Notes: generated by a model from the sequence alone, not told the origin. Shown: positions 1 to 8,940, counted from the first letter of the stretch. The stretch is 64,000 nt of DNA from Lysinibacillus_B sp050613145 (GCF_050613145.1 NZ_CP192507.1:3782001-3846000); one strand, 5' to 3'. Numbers and translations are program-made.

Positions 1-750
1 CCCGGCAAATTGGTCCGCCACTGCTTCATATCCCGCTTCGCTTAAATGAATATTTTGTGGATTTGGTAAATACGCTTTAACATCGGATGCCACAACATCC
101 GCCACTTTTACAAAATACATGTCATTCAATTCCACTACTCGCTGAATCGCTGTATCCATAACCGTCACAAGGAAGTTTAACTGTTTCGTAGCACCTTCTA
201 CGTACGGGAATGGATTATAGTACCCCATCACAAATACATCCGCTGTCGGATTTAATTGTGCAATCCGCTTTAAAATCGCGTCATAATTGGCCAAGACTCG
301 CTCAATGGCTTGTTTCACTTGTTGTTCGTCAAATTGCATTTCGCCTGCTTCATTACGTGTTAGATTTTTTAACACATCATTTGCACCAATACTAATGGTA
401 ATCACATCTGCTTTTTTCACTTCATCTAACAGCGATACTTGCTCCGCTGTTTCAGAGGAAGGTTTGACCACATCTGATTTCAACTCTTTTAGCACGTCCT
501 CTGTCGTATAACCAGGAAAGGCAAATCCTTTATTATACGATGCCAGTAAATGCTCTTCCTCTAACATTTGTGCTAAATAATCCGCATACCCTTGTCCTAT
601 TTCACCTGTTTCAATTATCCCTGCAGCAAGTGAATCCCCTAATGCGACATAATGTGCTGGTTCCCCTTCATTGCCTGTCATGGCTGCTGCTGGACTCACT
701 ACTAGTTGAAATGCTAATAGTAAGGTTGCTACCCATTTTACTACGCGCAA
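1..750 (-). CDS. SGNH/GDSL-type esterase/lipase, secreted, 3' end outside window
   Basis: Read by hand on the minus strand from a TTG at 750 behind a GGAGG site; 250 codons are visible and the gene runs off the left edge. An N-terminal hydrophobic segment (about residues 3-24) looks like a signal peptide. Block I with the catalytic Ser is ALGDSLAAG (about residue 40). An Asn-containing block, SIGANDVLKN, lies mid-protein. The catalytic His block HLSEAGYEAVADQF is at the extreme left. All elements of an SGNH hydrolase are present. It resembles Bacillus YpmR-type secreted GDSL lipases; the substrate is unknown. The C-terminus cannot be judged. Confidence 0.85.
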   Translation of the reverse strand, partial: MRVVKWVATLLLAFQLVVSPAAAMTGNEGEPAHYVALGDSLAAGIIETGEIGQGYADYLAQMLEEEHLLASYNKGFAFPGYTTEDVLKELKSDVVKPSSETAEQVSLLDEVKKADVITISIGANDVLKNLTRNEAGEMQFDEQQVKQAIERVLANYDAILKRIAQLNPTADVFVMGYYNPFPYVEGATKQLNFLVTVMDTAIQRVVELNDMYFVKVADVVASDVKAYLPNPQNIHLSEAGYEAVADQFAG

Positions 751-816
751 ACTAACGCCTCCTTCTCTAAGATTACTAATTCTATAATTACATAAAAGTA
801 CAAATTTTTCCTGCAT

Positions 817-1093
817 AAAGTGAAACTTTAATCAGCGGGGGTTTTGACGTACAGGACGTGCTAATGCCGACGTCGTCACACGGACGTGACGTATTTTAGT
901 CGGCCCTCATCCCCACTGATTGAGAGAGGAACGCAAGCTAAGAACGCCACGTCATGTGGCAACGCCTGCGTGACCAACGTCCTGTTGCCCTGAACCAATC
1001 GGGCTTTTACGGGCAGTTGATCTCCCACCTATGCTTCTCGATTTTCCTTAAGCCTTGAGGTGGGAGTCTTAATGCCCGTTAATGCGGGATAAA
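817..1093. repeat. Structured dispersed repeat, copy A
   Basis: About 275 bp, nearly identical to 40367-40684. It folds into three parts: an outer pairing of TAATCAGCGGGG (about 833) with CCCCACTGATTG enclosing GCCGAC/GTCGGC; a hairpin with ACGCA/TGCGT outside and GCCAC/GTGGC inside (about 952-993); and CTCCCACCT/AGGTGGGAG enclosed by ACGGGCA/TGCCCGT (about 1005-1078). No open reading frame of note. It fills the gap between the esterase and the LysM hydrolase. The middle hairpin is the same motif as in the 124-bp array at 18.1-18.7 kb. Confidence 0.8.
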
Positions 1094-1136
1094 TAAAAAA
1101 ATAAAGGCTAACTCAGTCGGTCAGCCTCTTCATTTT

Positions 1137-2426
1137 TTAAACCTTCTTTATAGTAAAGTACTCCTCAAGCAGTAGCCAATTTTGTGGGAATGATAAGCCG
1201 AGCTTCCAGTAACCGATCCCGCGAAGTTTGAACTTTTTTAAAAGCAGAAATTTTGCTCGGATCGATCTAGCATCTTCAAACCAGACGATATGCTCTTTGC
1301 CTTCATCATCTACATATTCAATAAACGGCGCCTGGGCTGTTGTATCATATTGAATACTTGCATTATAGCGGACAGCAAGTTGAATCGCAGCTTGTGGGCT
1401 AATCGCACGCGCATAAGCTCCGCCCGGCACAAATGGCAATGTCCAATCATAGCCGTATAAATTTTGTCCCATGACAATTTTATTTGGTGGAATTTCCGTC
1501 ACGGCATAATTTAATACGCGCTCTACTTCTTTAATCGGTGATACAGGGAGCGGTGGGCCAGCTGAATAGCCCCATTCATACGTCATTAACATCACAAAAT
1601 CGACTATTTGCCCAACTGCTTTATAATCATGTGCAACAAACCATTTACCCGGTTGATCTGCACGCGTTTTCGGTGCTAGTGCAACACACACAACTAGATT
1701 CACCTCATGAAGCCGCTCGACTGCACGTTGTAAAAACTGATTATATGCTGTCCGCTGATCCCCTGGTATATGCTCCAAATCAAACATGACAGCCTTTACC
1801 CCGTCTAGCTGTTCAGCATATGAAATAATATTTTCTAGCATTAACTCTTGAACAGCGATACTCTGTAAAATATCACTTATCAATTCTCCACTAAACTGGC
1901 CTGCCTCTAAATTGGTCACGACTAACATTACAGCAGCACCTGTCATTTCCACAATATTTGCTATCCCATTGCTCGGTGGTGTGCGAAGACTGCCATCTCG
2001 CTTTGCTTCTAAGCTAAATAAGCTTAAATAAGTGAGATTTCGACTGGCCGCATTAGCTTGTTGGAGTAATGGCGCACTTATTTCATCGCCACGTGGTTCC
2101 AAAAATGCTAACGCCTCTATTTCTGATTTAGGACGTGGTGGAATATATAATTGCATGCCAATAGCTAACGGTGCATTCACATTGAGCCGATTGATTTGTG
2201 CTAATGCATTGATCTCTAAGCCAAAACGTCGAGCAATGCTATACAAGCTATCCCCCGGTTGAACCCAATAAAAGCTTCCGTAGATTGGTATAACAAGCGC
2301 CTGTCCCACAACAAGTTGATCCGGATTCCGCAATTCATTTGCCTGTGCAATCGCCTGGGCTGTCGTACGATATGCCTGAGCGATACCATAGAGTGACTGC
2401 CCCGGTTGTACAACATGAATTTGCAT
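1137..2426 (-). CDS. LysM-GH18 spore cortex/germination hydrolase, YaaH/SleL-like
   Basis: 429 residues, the usual length for YaaH/SleL. Two LysM peptidoglycan-binding repeats lie at about residues 2-46 (HVVQPGQSLYGIA) and 50-94 (YWVQPGDSLYSIA). A glycoside hydrolase family 18 barrel occupies about 100-425. The family's DxxxDxE end motif is seen as VMFDLEHIP near residue 215, so the catalytic Glu is kept. Family knowledge: N-acetylglucosaminidases of this type cleave cortical muramic-lactam fragments during spore germination and are deposited in the spore without a signal peptide; none is seen here. It supports a spore-forming host. The exact bond specificity is inferred from the family. Confidence 0.88.
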   Translation of the reverse strand: MQIHVVQPGQSLYGIAQAYRTTAQAIAQANELRNPDQLVVGQALVIPIYGSFYWVQPGDSLYSIARRFGLEINALAQINRLNVNAPLAIGMQLYIPPRPKSEIEALAFLEPRGDEISAPLLQQANAASRNLTYLSLFSLEAKRDGSLRTPPSNGIANIVEMTGAAVMLVVTNLEAGQFSGELISDILQSIAVQELMLENIISYAEQLDGVKAVMFDLEHIPGDQRTAYNQFLQRAVERLHEVNLVVCVALAPKTRADQPGKWFVAHDYKAVGQIVDFVMLMTYEWGYSAGPPLPVSPIKEVERVLNYAVTEIPPNKIVMGQNLYGYDWTLPFVPGGAYARAISPQAAIQLAVRYNASIQYDTTAQAPFIEYVDDEGKEHIVWFEDARSIRAKFLLLKKFKLRGIGYWKLGLSFPQNWLLLEEYFTIKKV

Positions 2427-2564
2427 ATACTGCCCCCTCTTCGACTACCATATGCCATCCAGAACATGTACATTCCATGTTCTTGTATTTTAAATCTCTT
2501 AATAAGCAAAATCCCCCCTAAAAATACCAGTTAGATAGGGAAAGATATGTATCACAGCCTACAT

Positions 2565-2600
2565 AGGAGCTAAAACAGGCGTGGCCTGTTTGGATCTCCT
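2565..2600. repeat. Isolated hairpin in the 2427-3028 gene-free stretch
   Basis: AGGAG...CTCCT encloses AACAGGC-gtg-GCCTGTT, a strong stem-loop without a T-run. The 600-base stretch also holds the repeat at 2829-2958. The rest, including 2601-2828, shows no convincing gene. Confidence 0.45.
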
Positions 2601-2828
2601 GTTCCTGCTCCTGACTCTTCGCTTTCGTCGCAAAGAGAATCTTGGCTCCTGTGGCTATGGCGCGCTACGGCAAAAGTGAATACTTCTCAATGTGCTAGAA
2701 AAATATTTCTCTTCTATAAAAGAAATCATTTTCTTTCTGTTTGCATGTATAATCGTCCAGCCTTTACTTTCATTAATGAGAATCTTTCATTATTTTTGAG
2801 CAACCGATTATTATTGTATTCAACAATA

Positions 2829-2958
2829 GTTGCTTGTAGCGGAGGCACGAGACTCCTACGGGAAAAGCGAGACAATCAAGACCCCGCAGGAGCGAAGTAT
2901 GAGCGACGAGGAGGCTTGATCTCGCCCGTGGAAAGCGAGTGCCGGAGCGGAAAGCAAC
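2829..2958. repeat. GC-rich dispersed repeat, copy 1
   Basis: Contains the blocks CGAGACTCCT, CCCCGCAGGAGCGAAG, GAGGAGGCTTGA and GGAAAGCGAGTGCC. The same blocks in the same order occur at 26511-26624. Its ends pair (GTTGCTT with AAAGCAAC, GGCAC with GTGCC). Similar sequences recur between genes in many Bacillaceae; that is from memory and unchecked here. Not coding. Confidence 0.6.
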
Positions 2959-3028
2959 GGTTACTCAAATGGTAATATATATTGTGATATTTACTCATTA
3001 TGATTTAAATAATAAAAACCCTCTTCAC

Positions 3029-3766
3029 TCAATTTGAGGAAAAGGGTTCGGATGATAGGGTATCAATCATTTCTAAAAGGAATGGCATATTCGTTTTGCG
3101 GCTTAAGGAATGATTACTTTCCATAATATACTCCCAGGAGTGCTTATATTTCTCTGTGTACACGCCTTCTTGCTTTCCCTCTACAAATTGCCATAAAAAT
3201 TGATCAATATTCGCATGGAACTGCTCTAAAAACTTGTCCACTTTTTCAAGTTTTTCATAGCCCTTCGTATTGCGCTCGTCCCATAATACATGGTCTAAGT
3301 TCGTTGAAAAATAATACAGCTGATACGGAATTTTAATGGATCTAATCGAAAAGTGGTGATCTGCAAACAAGATGCGAATGTTTTGTGCCTTTTGTTCATT
3401 TCGCTGTTGAATCATCTGCTTTTTGTTGTCATCGGGTACAACAATGCTTTCCTCATCATAAAACAAATTCTTTTCAGCCGTGCTATCCACGACTACTTGA
3501 TCATCTACCACAAAGCAGCCATCTGTATCAGTAAAATGAAGAACTGCTAATACATCATGCGGTAAAAAACGATATTTCTCCAAATAATCTCTAATTAATT
3601 GACCGACGACTTTTTTAATATTTTTCTTATTTCGTAAATCCGACAATACATCCCCAGCTTGTACATGAATTCTTACTTCTGCATCCGTAAAGCGTTCTTG
3701 CAAATAGTCGAAAAAAATCGCTTCCTCCGTCTGTCCTTCCACAATAATTAAAATGACCTTTTTCAC
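3029..3766 (-). CDS. TOPRIM-like protein paired with an ATPase (possible defence effector)
   Basis: 245 residues, GTG start overlapping the stop of the ATPase gene by the bases GTGA, with GAGGAGGGG upstream. The N-terminus ILIIVEGQTEEAIFFDYL has the acidic residue of a TOPRIM first motif, and HFTDTDGCFV (about residue 80) has the DxD of the second. This matches the layout of RloB, DUF4276, DUF4435/AriB-type partners of AAA ATPases. What is known: such pairs (OLD-like, PARIS, RloAB) act in phage defence, the TOPRIM part being a nuclease. What I infer: an effector for the neighbour. No signal peptide. The exact subfamily cannot be settled without a profile search; it could also be a housekeeping DNA-repair nuclease. 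Confidence 0.6.
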   Translation of the reverse strand: MKKVILIIVEGQTEEAIFFDYLQERFTDAEVRIHVQAGDVLSDLRNKKNIKKVVGQLIRDYLEKYRFLPHDVLAVLHFTDTDGCFVVDDQVVVDSTAEKNLFYDEESIVVPDDNKKQMIQQRNEQKAQNIRILFADHHFSIRSIKIPYQLYYFSTNLDHVLWDERNTKGYEKLEKVDKFLEQFHANIDQFLWQFVEGKQEGVYTEKYKHSWEYIMESNHSLSRKTNMPFLLEMIDTLSSEPFSSN

Positions 3767-5103
3767 TCTTCACCCCTCCTCGCTTTCCAAAAAGCTTTCT
3801 TAATATGGAATGATTTCGTGTCTTCATAAACGCACTCGTCTTGTCCACCTAGCTGAATCGCACGTAAATACACATCACGTGTATTATGAAGTGTTTTCAC
3901 CCCTTTTAACTGAATGTATCTTCTCTGTTCATTGGACGTTGTGAACCATAAATCTTTGGTCGTTAACACTTCCAGTAAGCGTAAATTATGCGATGTGAAA
4001 AATAACTGCCCTTGTCCCGCTTCTGCAATAATTTTTAATAATTCACCTAATAAATACTCAAATACACCCGAATCTAGCTCATCGATAACAATACAGGCAT
4101 TTGGCTTATTATAAGCAGCTGCAAGAGCGCTTAATACAGCAATAATTTTTAAAATACCTTCTGACTCAGTTCGCAGTGGCAACACACGCCCGTTTCGATT
4201 CGATAAAAATTCGAACCGTACCCCTTGTTCGCCATTATCTAAAAGTTGCATTGCTATTTCGCGCACTTCCACTTTTAATCCTGGAATAACAGCTGACAGC
4301 ACATAGTTAATTTGTTCAATGACCTGACAGAGTGTTTCGTACAACGGCTTCGGTAATAGCGCAGGCTCCGATAAATTGTACGGAATCATGCCACGTGACT
4401 GTTCTAAGTAGACACTAAATGGCATCAAGTATTTCGTCATAACAAAACCGATATTTTCATTATTAATGACATACAAATCACGGTTAAAATCCTGTGTTAA
4501 GCTTTGAATGAGCTGCCACTCCACTTCCTTTAAATAGCTTTCCAACATCGGCTGTAGCTCTTTATGGAAAAGAAAAGAGGTACTTTCTCTCTCGGATAAT
4601 TGGTTCGTTACCATGACAGCTATTTTATCTTGTTGCTTCATTTCTTCTACTGTTTGCGTACGAATTTGGATATGCTGCCCATCTTTCTTCGCCAGCAGCT
4701 TCATTCGTTTTCTCGGCACATTTTCACGGTAATGTAACTCCTCAACAATCGGGTAAAGTCTGCCCACTCCGCGCACTAATTCCACATGATATTGGACAAA
4801 AAATTCTCCGCATTGATTGCGAACGAGGAAATCGAATGTTAATTTCGCTCGTTCTGCTTCGACATGAATCAAATGCTTCGATATAGGCGGCAACTTTTCT
4901 GGCATGACCGCACTCGATAATAATATTTTAAGCAGCTCAAACGCATTGACAACCGTCGTTTTGCCCGATCCATTTTGTCCGTACAAGCCCATTACGTTCG
5001 CTTTTCTCATATTTTTAAAATCGACATGCAGTTGGATTTCCCCAAATACGACATTCTTTAAGTTTTCGATTACAATACGCTCTACTTTGACAATCGTCTC
5101 CAT
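3763..5103 (-). CDS. AAA_15/SMC-like ATPase with translational coupling to a TOPRIM gene
   Basis: 446 residues from the ATG at 5103 (a longer reading from TTG 5115 is possible). Walker A is GQNGSGKTT near residue 44. Walker B with Glu is ACIVIDELDSG near residue 350, followed by the switch-like FFTSHNLRLLEVL. The central 200 residues form an insert without recognisable motifs, as in OLD/AAA_21 ATPases. It lies upstream of the TOPRIM gene on the same transcript and overlaps it, so the products are probably made in fixed ratio and form a complex. Family knowledge: the ATPase senses or stores the trigger and the partner cuts nucleic acid. The trigger and target here are unknown. Confidence 0.7.
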   Translation of the reverse strand: METIVKVERIVIENLKNVVFGEIQLHVDFKNMRKANVMGLYGQNGSGKTTVVNAFELLKILLSSAVMPEKLPPISKHLIHVEAERAKLTFDFLVRNQCGEFFVQYHVELVRGVGRLYPIVEELHYRENVPRKRMKLLAKKDGQHIQIRTQTVEEMKQQDKIAVMVTNQLSERESTSFLFHKELQPMLESYLKEVEWQLIQSLTQDFNRDLYVINNENIGFVMTKYLMPFSVYLEQSRGMIPYNLSEPALLPKPLYETLCQVIEQINYVLSAVIPGLKVEVREIAMQLLDNGEQGVRFEFLSNRNGRVLPLRTESEGILKIIAVLSALAAAYNKPNACIVIDELDSGVFEYLLGELLKIIAEAGQGQLFFTSHNLRLLEVLTTKDLWFTTSNEQRRYIQLKGVKTLHNTRDVYLRAIQLGGQDECVYEDTKSFHIKKAFWKARRGEE

Positions 5104-5290
5104 ACAAACACCCAATCAGCTTTTTTTGCTTATTATAGGCAATTTACATAGAAAAATTAACTTTTCCTTATTTAACATGATAAAAATATGTTTATTTATT
5201 ATTTTAGAGGCATTTGTTCTAGTATTTTTATGCCTATCAAGTTAATACGTAAATATCTATACAGCTTATACTTTCCTATAAGCTAAAATT

Positions 5291-5329
5291 AAAAACGCAT
5301 TTTCGAAGGAATACCTAACGAAAATGCGT
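5291..5329 (-). terminator. Terminator of the chemotaxis receptor gene
   Basis: An 11-bp stem ACGCATTTTCG/CGAAAATGCGT, followed on the minus strand by TTTTT, 15 bases after the stop codon at 5344. Confidence 0.8.
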
Positions 5330-5343
5330 ATTATTTCATTATA

Positions 5344-7029
5344 TTAATACTTAAATTTATTCACTTCATCTTGCAGTTTCATAGCATCTGCTGAAAGAGA
5401 TTGAGCGACCATACTAATTTCCTCCATTGTTGCAGATTGCTCTTCTGTTACAGAAGCCATCCCTCCTGTTTCACCGGCAGCGTATTTTGCATTTTGTGAC
5501 ATTTCATTTACGGAAGCTGCTACTTCCTGTGTAGAAGCAGAAATTTGTTCTGCTGATGCAGATACATCAGCAATTTGGTCTACCATACTTGTAACTGCTT
5601 CCACAATTTCATTAAAGGAGGATTGTGCATTTTGAATATATGTAACACCTTCACTGACATTTTTCACAGTTGTTTGCACAGCACTCTCCGCTGCCTTCGT
5701 ATCTTTTTGAATGATGGATGTTAACTCGCCAATTTTATTTGCCGATTCCTTCGATTCCTCTGCTAGCTTACGTACTTCATCTGCCACAACAGCAAACCCT
5801 TTTCCATGCTCTCCTGCGCGAGCAGCTTCAATTGCCGCATTTAATGCTAACAGATTGGTTTGATCCGCTATTGCTGTAATGATTTTCGAAATATTGTTGA
5901 TTTCTTCGGATTGTAAGCTTAATTGTTGAATGCGCTCATTTGTTATATCAGAAGATTGCTGAATGACTTCCATTTGATTTTCAGCTGTTTTTAACGTGGT
6001 ATCACCTGTACTTGCAATCCCTTGTGTATTCATGGCTTGGTTATGCAAGCTATGTGTCGATTCTGCGATGGTTTGTACACTTTTCGCTGTTTCCTCCATT
6101 GCAATCGCACTTTCTTCTCCTAGTACGGCTGCTTGAGAGGCACCTTGCGCTAACATTTCGATACGCTTCACCATATCCTCAGACATCGCTGTCACTTCTT
6201 CTGTCGATGCAGCTAGTTCTTCCGCTGCTGCTGTTGTTTGTGCTGCATTTTGAGAAACACTATACACAAGCCCATGTAAATTCTTTTTCATCGTATTAAA
6301 TGAAGTGGCTAATGAACGAATTTCATCCTTTGTATATACTTCTACATCTTTTATCGTTAAATCTCCTTGTGCAATCGTTTCAGCTGCTTGCTCTAGTGCA
6401 TTAATCGGCTTTGTAATACGACGTGTAATAATTATGGCTAATGACGCTCCAATAATGACGGCTAATATAGCAATAAAGACCATTACATTTTTTGCAGTCG
6501 TAGCCTTCTGATCAATTTCTTCACGGGATGTATCCATTAGACTTTGCTGATATGCGTTCATATTTATGATTGCGCTAGAAATAGCTTCATTTATTGGCTG
6601 TATTTCATTTTTAGCATAGGTTACAGCAGCTGCTGCATCACCTGCATCTACAAGGTTAATCACCTTTACTGAAATCCGTTCGAATTCTACAGTGTTTTCT
6701 TTTATAATCGCTAGCTCTTCTTTCATTTCTTCAGCCAATATGATTGGTTCTAATTCTTCAATAGAGGCTTTTATACTGGCCGTTTGTTCTTTTATATTCT
6801 CTGCTGTTTTCGCTGACGGTGAGAGGATATACGAACGTAAATATAACCCTTGCAATGAAGACGCATTATTCATTTCATTTACTATTACAACTTTTTTCAC
6901 ACGATCATCTAATAAAAACGCATACTCATTATCAACCTTTGTAATCTGACTATACGCAATGACTACACTAATAATAAGGAGTGTCACAACCATCGCAAAC
7001 CCTAGATATAATTTCCTACCAATGCCCAT
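5344..7029 (-). CDS. Methyl-accepting chemotaxis protein (4-helix-bundle sensor)
   Basis: 561 residues from the ATG at 7029, chosen because GGAGG lies six bases upstream; the ATG at 7044 is inside that site. A first membrane helix is at about residues 7-30. A roughly 150-residue extracellular helical domain follows, typical of 4HB_MCP. A second helix is at about 182-205, then a HAMP linker and the coiled-coil signalling domain. The conserved hairpin tip (IADQTNLLALNAAIEAARAGE, in part) is near residue 385. Role: senses an unknown ligand and controls CheA at the cell pole. It has its own sigma-D promoter and terminator, so it is a single-gene unit in the motility regulon. Confidence 0.93.
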   Translation of the reverse strand: MGIGRKLYLGFAMVVTLLIISVVIAYSQITKVDNEYAFLLDDRVKKVVIVNEMNNASSLQGLYLRSYILSPSAKTAENIKEQTASIKASIEELEPIILAEEMKEELAIIKENTVEFERISVKVINLVDAGDAAAAVTYAKNEIQPINEAISSAIINMNAYQQSLMDTSREEIDQKATTAKNVMVFIAILAVIIGASLAIIITRRITKPINALEQAAETIAQGDLTIKDVEVYTKDEIRSLATSFNTMKKNLHGLVYSVSQNAAQTTAAAEELAASTEEVTAMSEDMVKRIEMLAQGASQAAVLGEESAIAMEETAKSVQTIAESTHSLHNQAMNTQGIASTGDTTLKTAENQMEVIQQSSDITNERIQQLSLQSEEINNISKIITAIADQTNLLALNAAIEAARAGEHGKGFAVVADEVRKLAEESKESANKIGELTSIIQKDTKAAESAVQTTVKNVSEGVTYIQNAQSSFNEIVEAVTSMVDQIADVSASAEQISASTQEVAASVNEMSQNAKYAAGETGGMASVTEEQSATMEEISMVAQSLSADAMKLQDEVNKFKY

Positions 7030-7066
7030 ACTTTTCCTCCGCAATATTTATCTTTTTATGCAATAA

Positions 7067-7093
7067 ATATCGGAAGAAAACACTATGAATTTA
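7067..7093 (-). promoter_or_regulatory. Sigma-D (motility) promoter of the chemotaxis receptor
   Basis: On the minus strand TAAA, 15 bases, TCCGATAT. This fits the B. subtilis sigma-D pattern TAAA-N15-GCCGATAT with one change. It ends about 38 bases before the receptor start codon. Confidence 0.75.
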
Positions 7094-7260
7094 GTGAAAA
7101 CTCATTTTTTTCTACTTTTTTCGACAAATATAGGCACATTCCGCCATTCCCGTAAATGATTTAGACAATCAGTACCCGGCCTAAAAGGAACTCGATATAA
7201 CGATTGCTTATTATGCTCCTATCACCAATAGACTCCTCATACGCAAACTTTAAAGCATAC

Positions 7261-7335
7261 AAAAAACCACCTCTCATCAAATGTTAGAAATGATGAGAAG
7301 TGGTCATTGCTTTGTATTTTCATTGTGAGTAACAC
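7261..7335 (-). terminator. Terminator with conserved upstream tail, copy 1 of 3
   Basis: Stem ACCACcTCTCATC/GATGAGAagTGGT with a T-run on the minus strand, so it can end the transcript of the LuxR-type gene. The next 30 bases (GCTTTGTATTTTCATTGTGA then TAACAC) recur beside the hairpins at 17131 and 17918. Confidence 0.65.
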
Positions 7336-7393
7336 GACTTTACAAAAAGAAGTGTTGAAATGTCTACTAAATGGCTATTAATTCAACCGTTAA

Positions 7394-7640
7394 AAACTCT
7401 GTAAACCCTTGCTACGAGATGAAGTAATAATCGCACAGTTACGGATTAAGTTTATTCAACCATTGGTGTATCTACGTTTCTTTTTACAAGCATCAAGCAA
7501 CTACCAATTCCCAATGATTTTCTATTGTAAAGTAGTCGTCGTTCGATGTGAAGAAAGAATTTCGTGTGAGTGTATCAGGTCATCTCCATATAAGAAAACA
7601 CCCTACCTCAATATCGGAAAATACGCCCGCTTCAAATCAC
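7394..7640. other. Non-coding mosaic of sequences duplicated elsewhere in the window
   Basis: Bases 7403-7425 are identical to 18066-18088, the junction leading into the 124-bp array. Bases 7558-7613 resemble 10364-10420 (shared AATTTCGTGTG and ACCCTACCTCAATA). An 80-codon frame across this stretch has no family resemblance and is probably chance. Confidence 0.55.
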
Positions 7641-7659
7641 CAAGTAAGTAAAGGTAGAT

Positions 7660-8796
7660 TCAATTTAATAAACCTAATCGAAAAGCAGAGGCAACGACTT
7701 GCGTTCGATTCTTCGCTTTTAGTTTAGTCATTAATCTGCTCACATACTCTCTCACTGTATGTTCACTCAGGAACAATAATGCGCCAATTTTTTTATTATC
7801 GTATCCTTCCGCTAGCAAACCCAGAATCACGTATTCTCTTTCTGTTAATTGAAGATTTGAAGTTTTTACTACTCCTGTACCCTCTCTTGATAAAAATAAT
7901 CCAAGGCGTCTCCCTACTTGTTCAAGTAAATCTAACTCATCTTTTGAACAATTAAATTCTTCTCCTAACTGATCAAAAGTAACCCATCCAAACAATTGAT
8001 CTTGATGGGTAATCGGTATAAAGATAACGGAAGACAGATTAAATAATTTTATATGTTCATCTTTCACATAATCTTTTGGGTTTTTCAAATAAATTGGTTT
8101 TTCACGGTTAAAAACTTTATACTCCTCAGTCAGTTGTCCTTTCATGCTCTGTATCTTTAGAAGTTCTTCTCCAAGAACACCATAAAATTGATTCGACCAA
8201 GGGGCATAAGCGTAGAAAACACATCGTTTGTAATTAAAATACTCTTCACATTTTTTTAATATATAGGCGAAATCTTGAACTCCTGAAGCACTTATCAGGA
8301 TTTTGTTCAATTTGTCTATTGATTGAAGTGTTTTAAGTTGCCTATTTTCTTGGAGATTTTTCTTGGTGTTCTCTGTATCATCTCCATCCACCCAATTGTT
8401 ATAACTATGGACAAGGTGAGTAAAAATGGATAATAAACACAGTAACATAGGAACCGTGTAGTTATATTTTAATTGAATAATCAGTGCAATCAATGATTTT
8501 TGATAAACCAATTGAAATAGATTAAAACTTTTTTGGTTTACATTTGATAACTGAGATTGAAACCAAATATTTAAGTAACTAGCCTCATCATCGATATCTT
8601 CAATATTTGAATTAATCAATAGACTGAAAAATGATTGCAACAACATTTCAGTTACTTTCCGATCTGACTCGGAAATGGAAGGTTCTAGATTAAGATAGAT
8701 ATTTATGTTTCTTTCAATCTGTTTACTATGAGTTTTATTGAACAATACGAATTCTTGAAATGTAATCTTCTCATTTGGATGAAAGGTAATAGTCAT
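7660..8796 (-). CDS. GAF-domain LuxR-family transcriptional regulator
   Basis: 378 residues from the ATG at 8796 with GGAAGGAG upstream; an in-frame TTG at 8820 overlaps that site. The N-terminal half (about 1-160) has no clear family. A GAF-like domain lies at about 160-300 (FIPITHQDQLFGWVTFDQ). The C-terminal 65 residues are a LuxR helix-turn-helix (LTEREYVILGLLAEGYDNKKI, then LSEHTVREYVSRLMTKL). No receiver domain is seen, so it is not a classic response regulator. GAF probably binds a small molecule. It sits between a receptor gene and short-chain dehydrogenases; its targets are unknown. The flanking DNA is decayed. Confidence 0.8.
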   Translation of the reverse strand: MTITFHPNEKITFQEFVLFNKTHSKQIERNINIYLNLEPSISESDRKVTEMLLQSFFSLLINSNIEDIDDEASYLNIWFQSQLSNVNQKSFNLFQLVYQKSLIALIIQLKYNYTVPMLLCLLSIFTHLVHSYNNWVDGDDTENTKKNLQENRQLKTLQSIDKLNKILISASGVQDFAYILKKCEEYFNYKRCVFYAYAPWSNQFYGVLGEELLKIQSMKGQLTEEYKVFNREKPIYLKNPKDYVKDEHIKLFNLSSVIFIPITHQDQLFGWVTFDQLGEEFNCSKDELDLLEQVGRRLGLFLSREGTGVVKTSNLQLTEREYVILGLLAEGYDNKKIGALLFLSEHTVREYVSRLMTKLKAKNRTQVVASAFRLGLLN

Positions 8797-8940
8797 AAGA
8801 AATTTTTCTCCTTCCAACAAATATCCCTATAAATGAAGGGTATACACATAACTATTATACAGCACTTTATAGGATTGTATTTCAAATTGAATGTAGTAAG
8901 ATGAAAATGTGACAAATTAAAGAACATTTTCGAAACTTCA

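Noticed and set aside
2676..2975. 99-residue plus-strand frame
   Set aside because: It runs through the GC-rich dispersed repeat and has no protein family features.
7409..7651. 80-residue plus-strand protein
   Set aside because: No ribosome site, low complexity, and the stretch is a mosaic of duplicated non-coding pieces.
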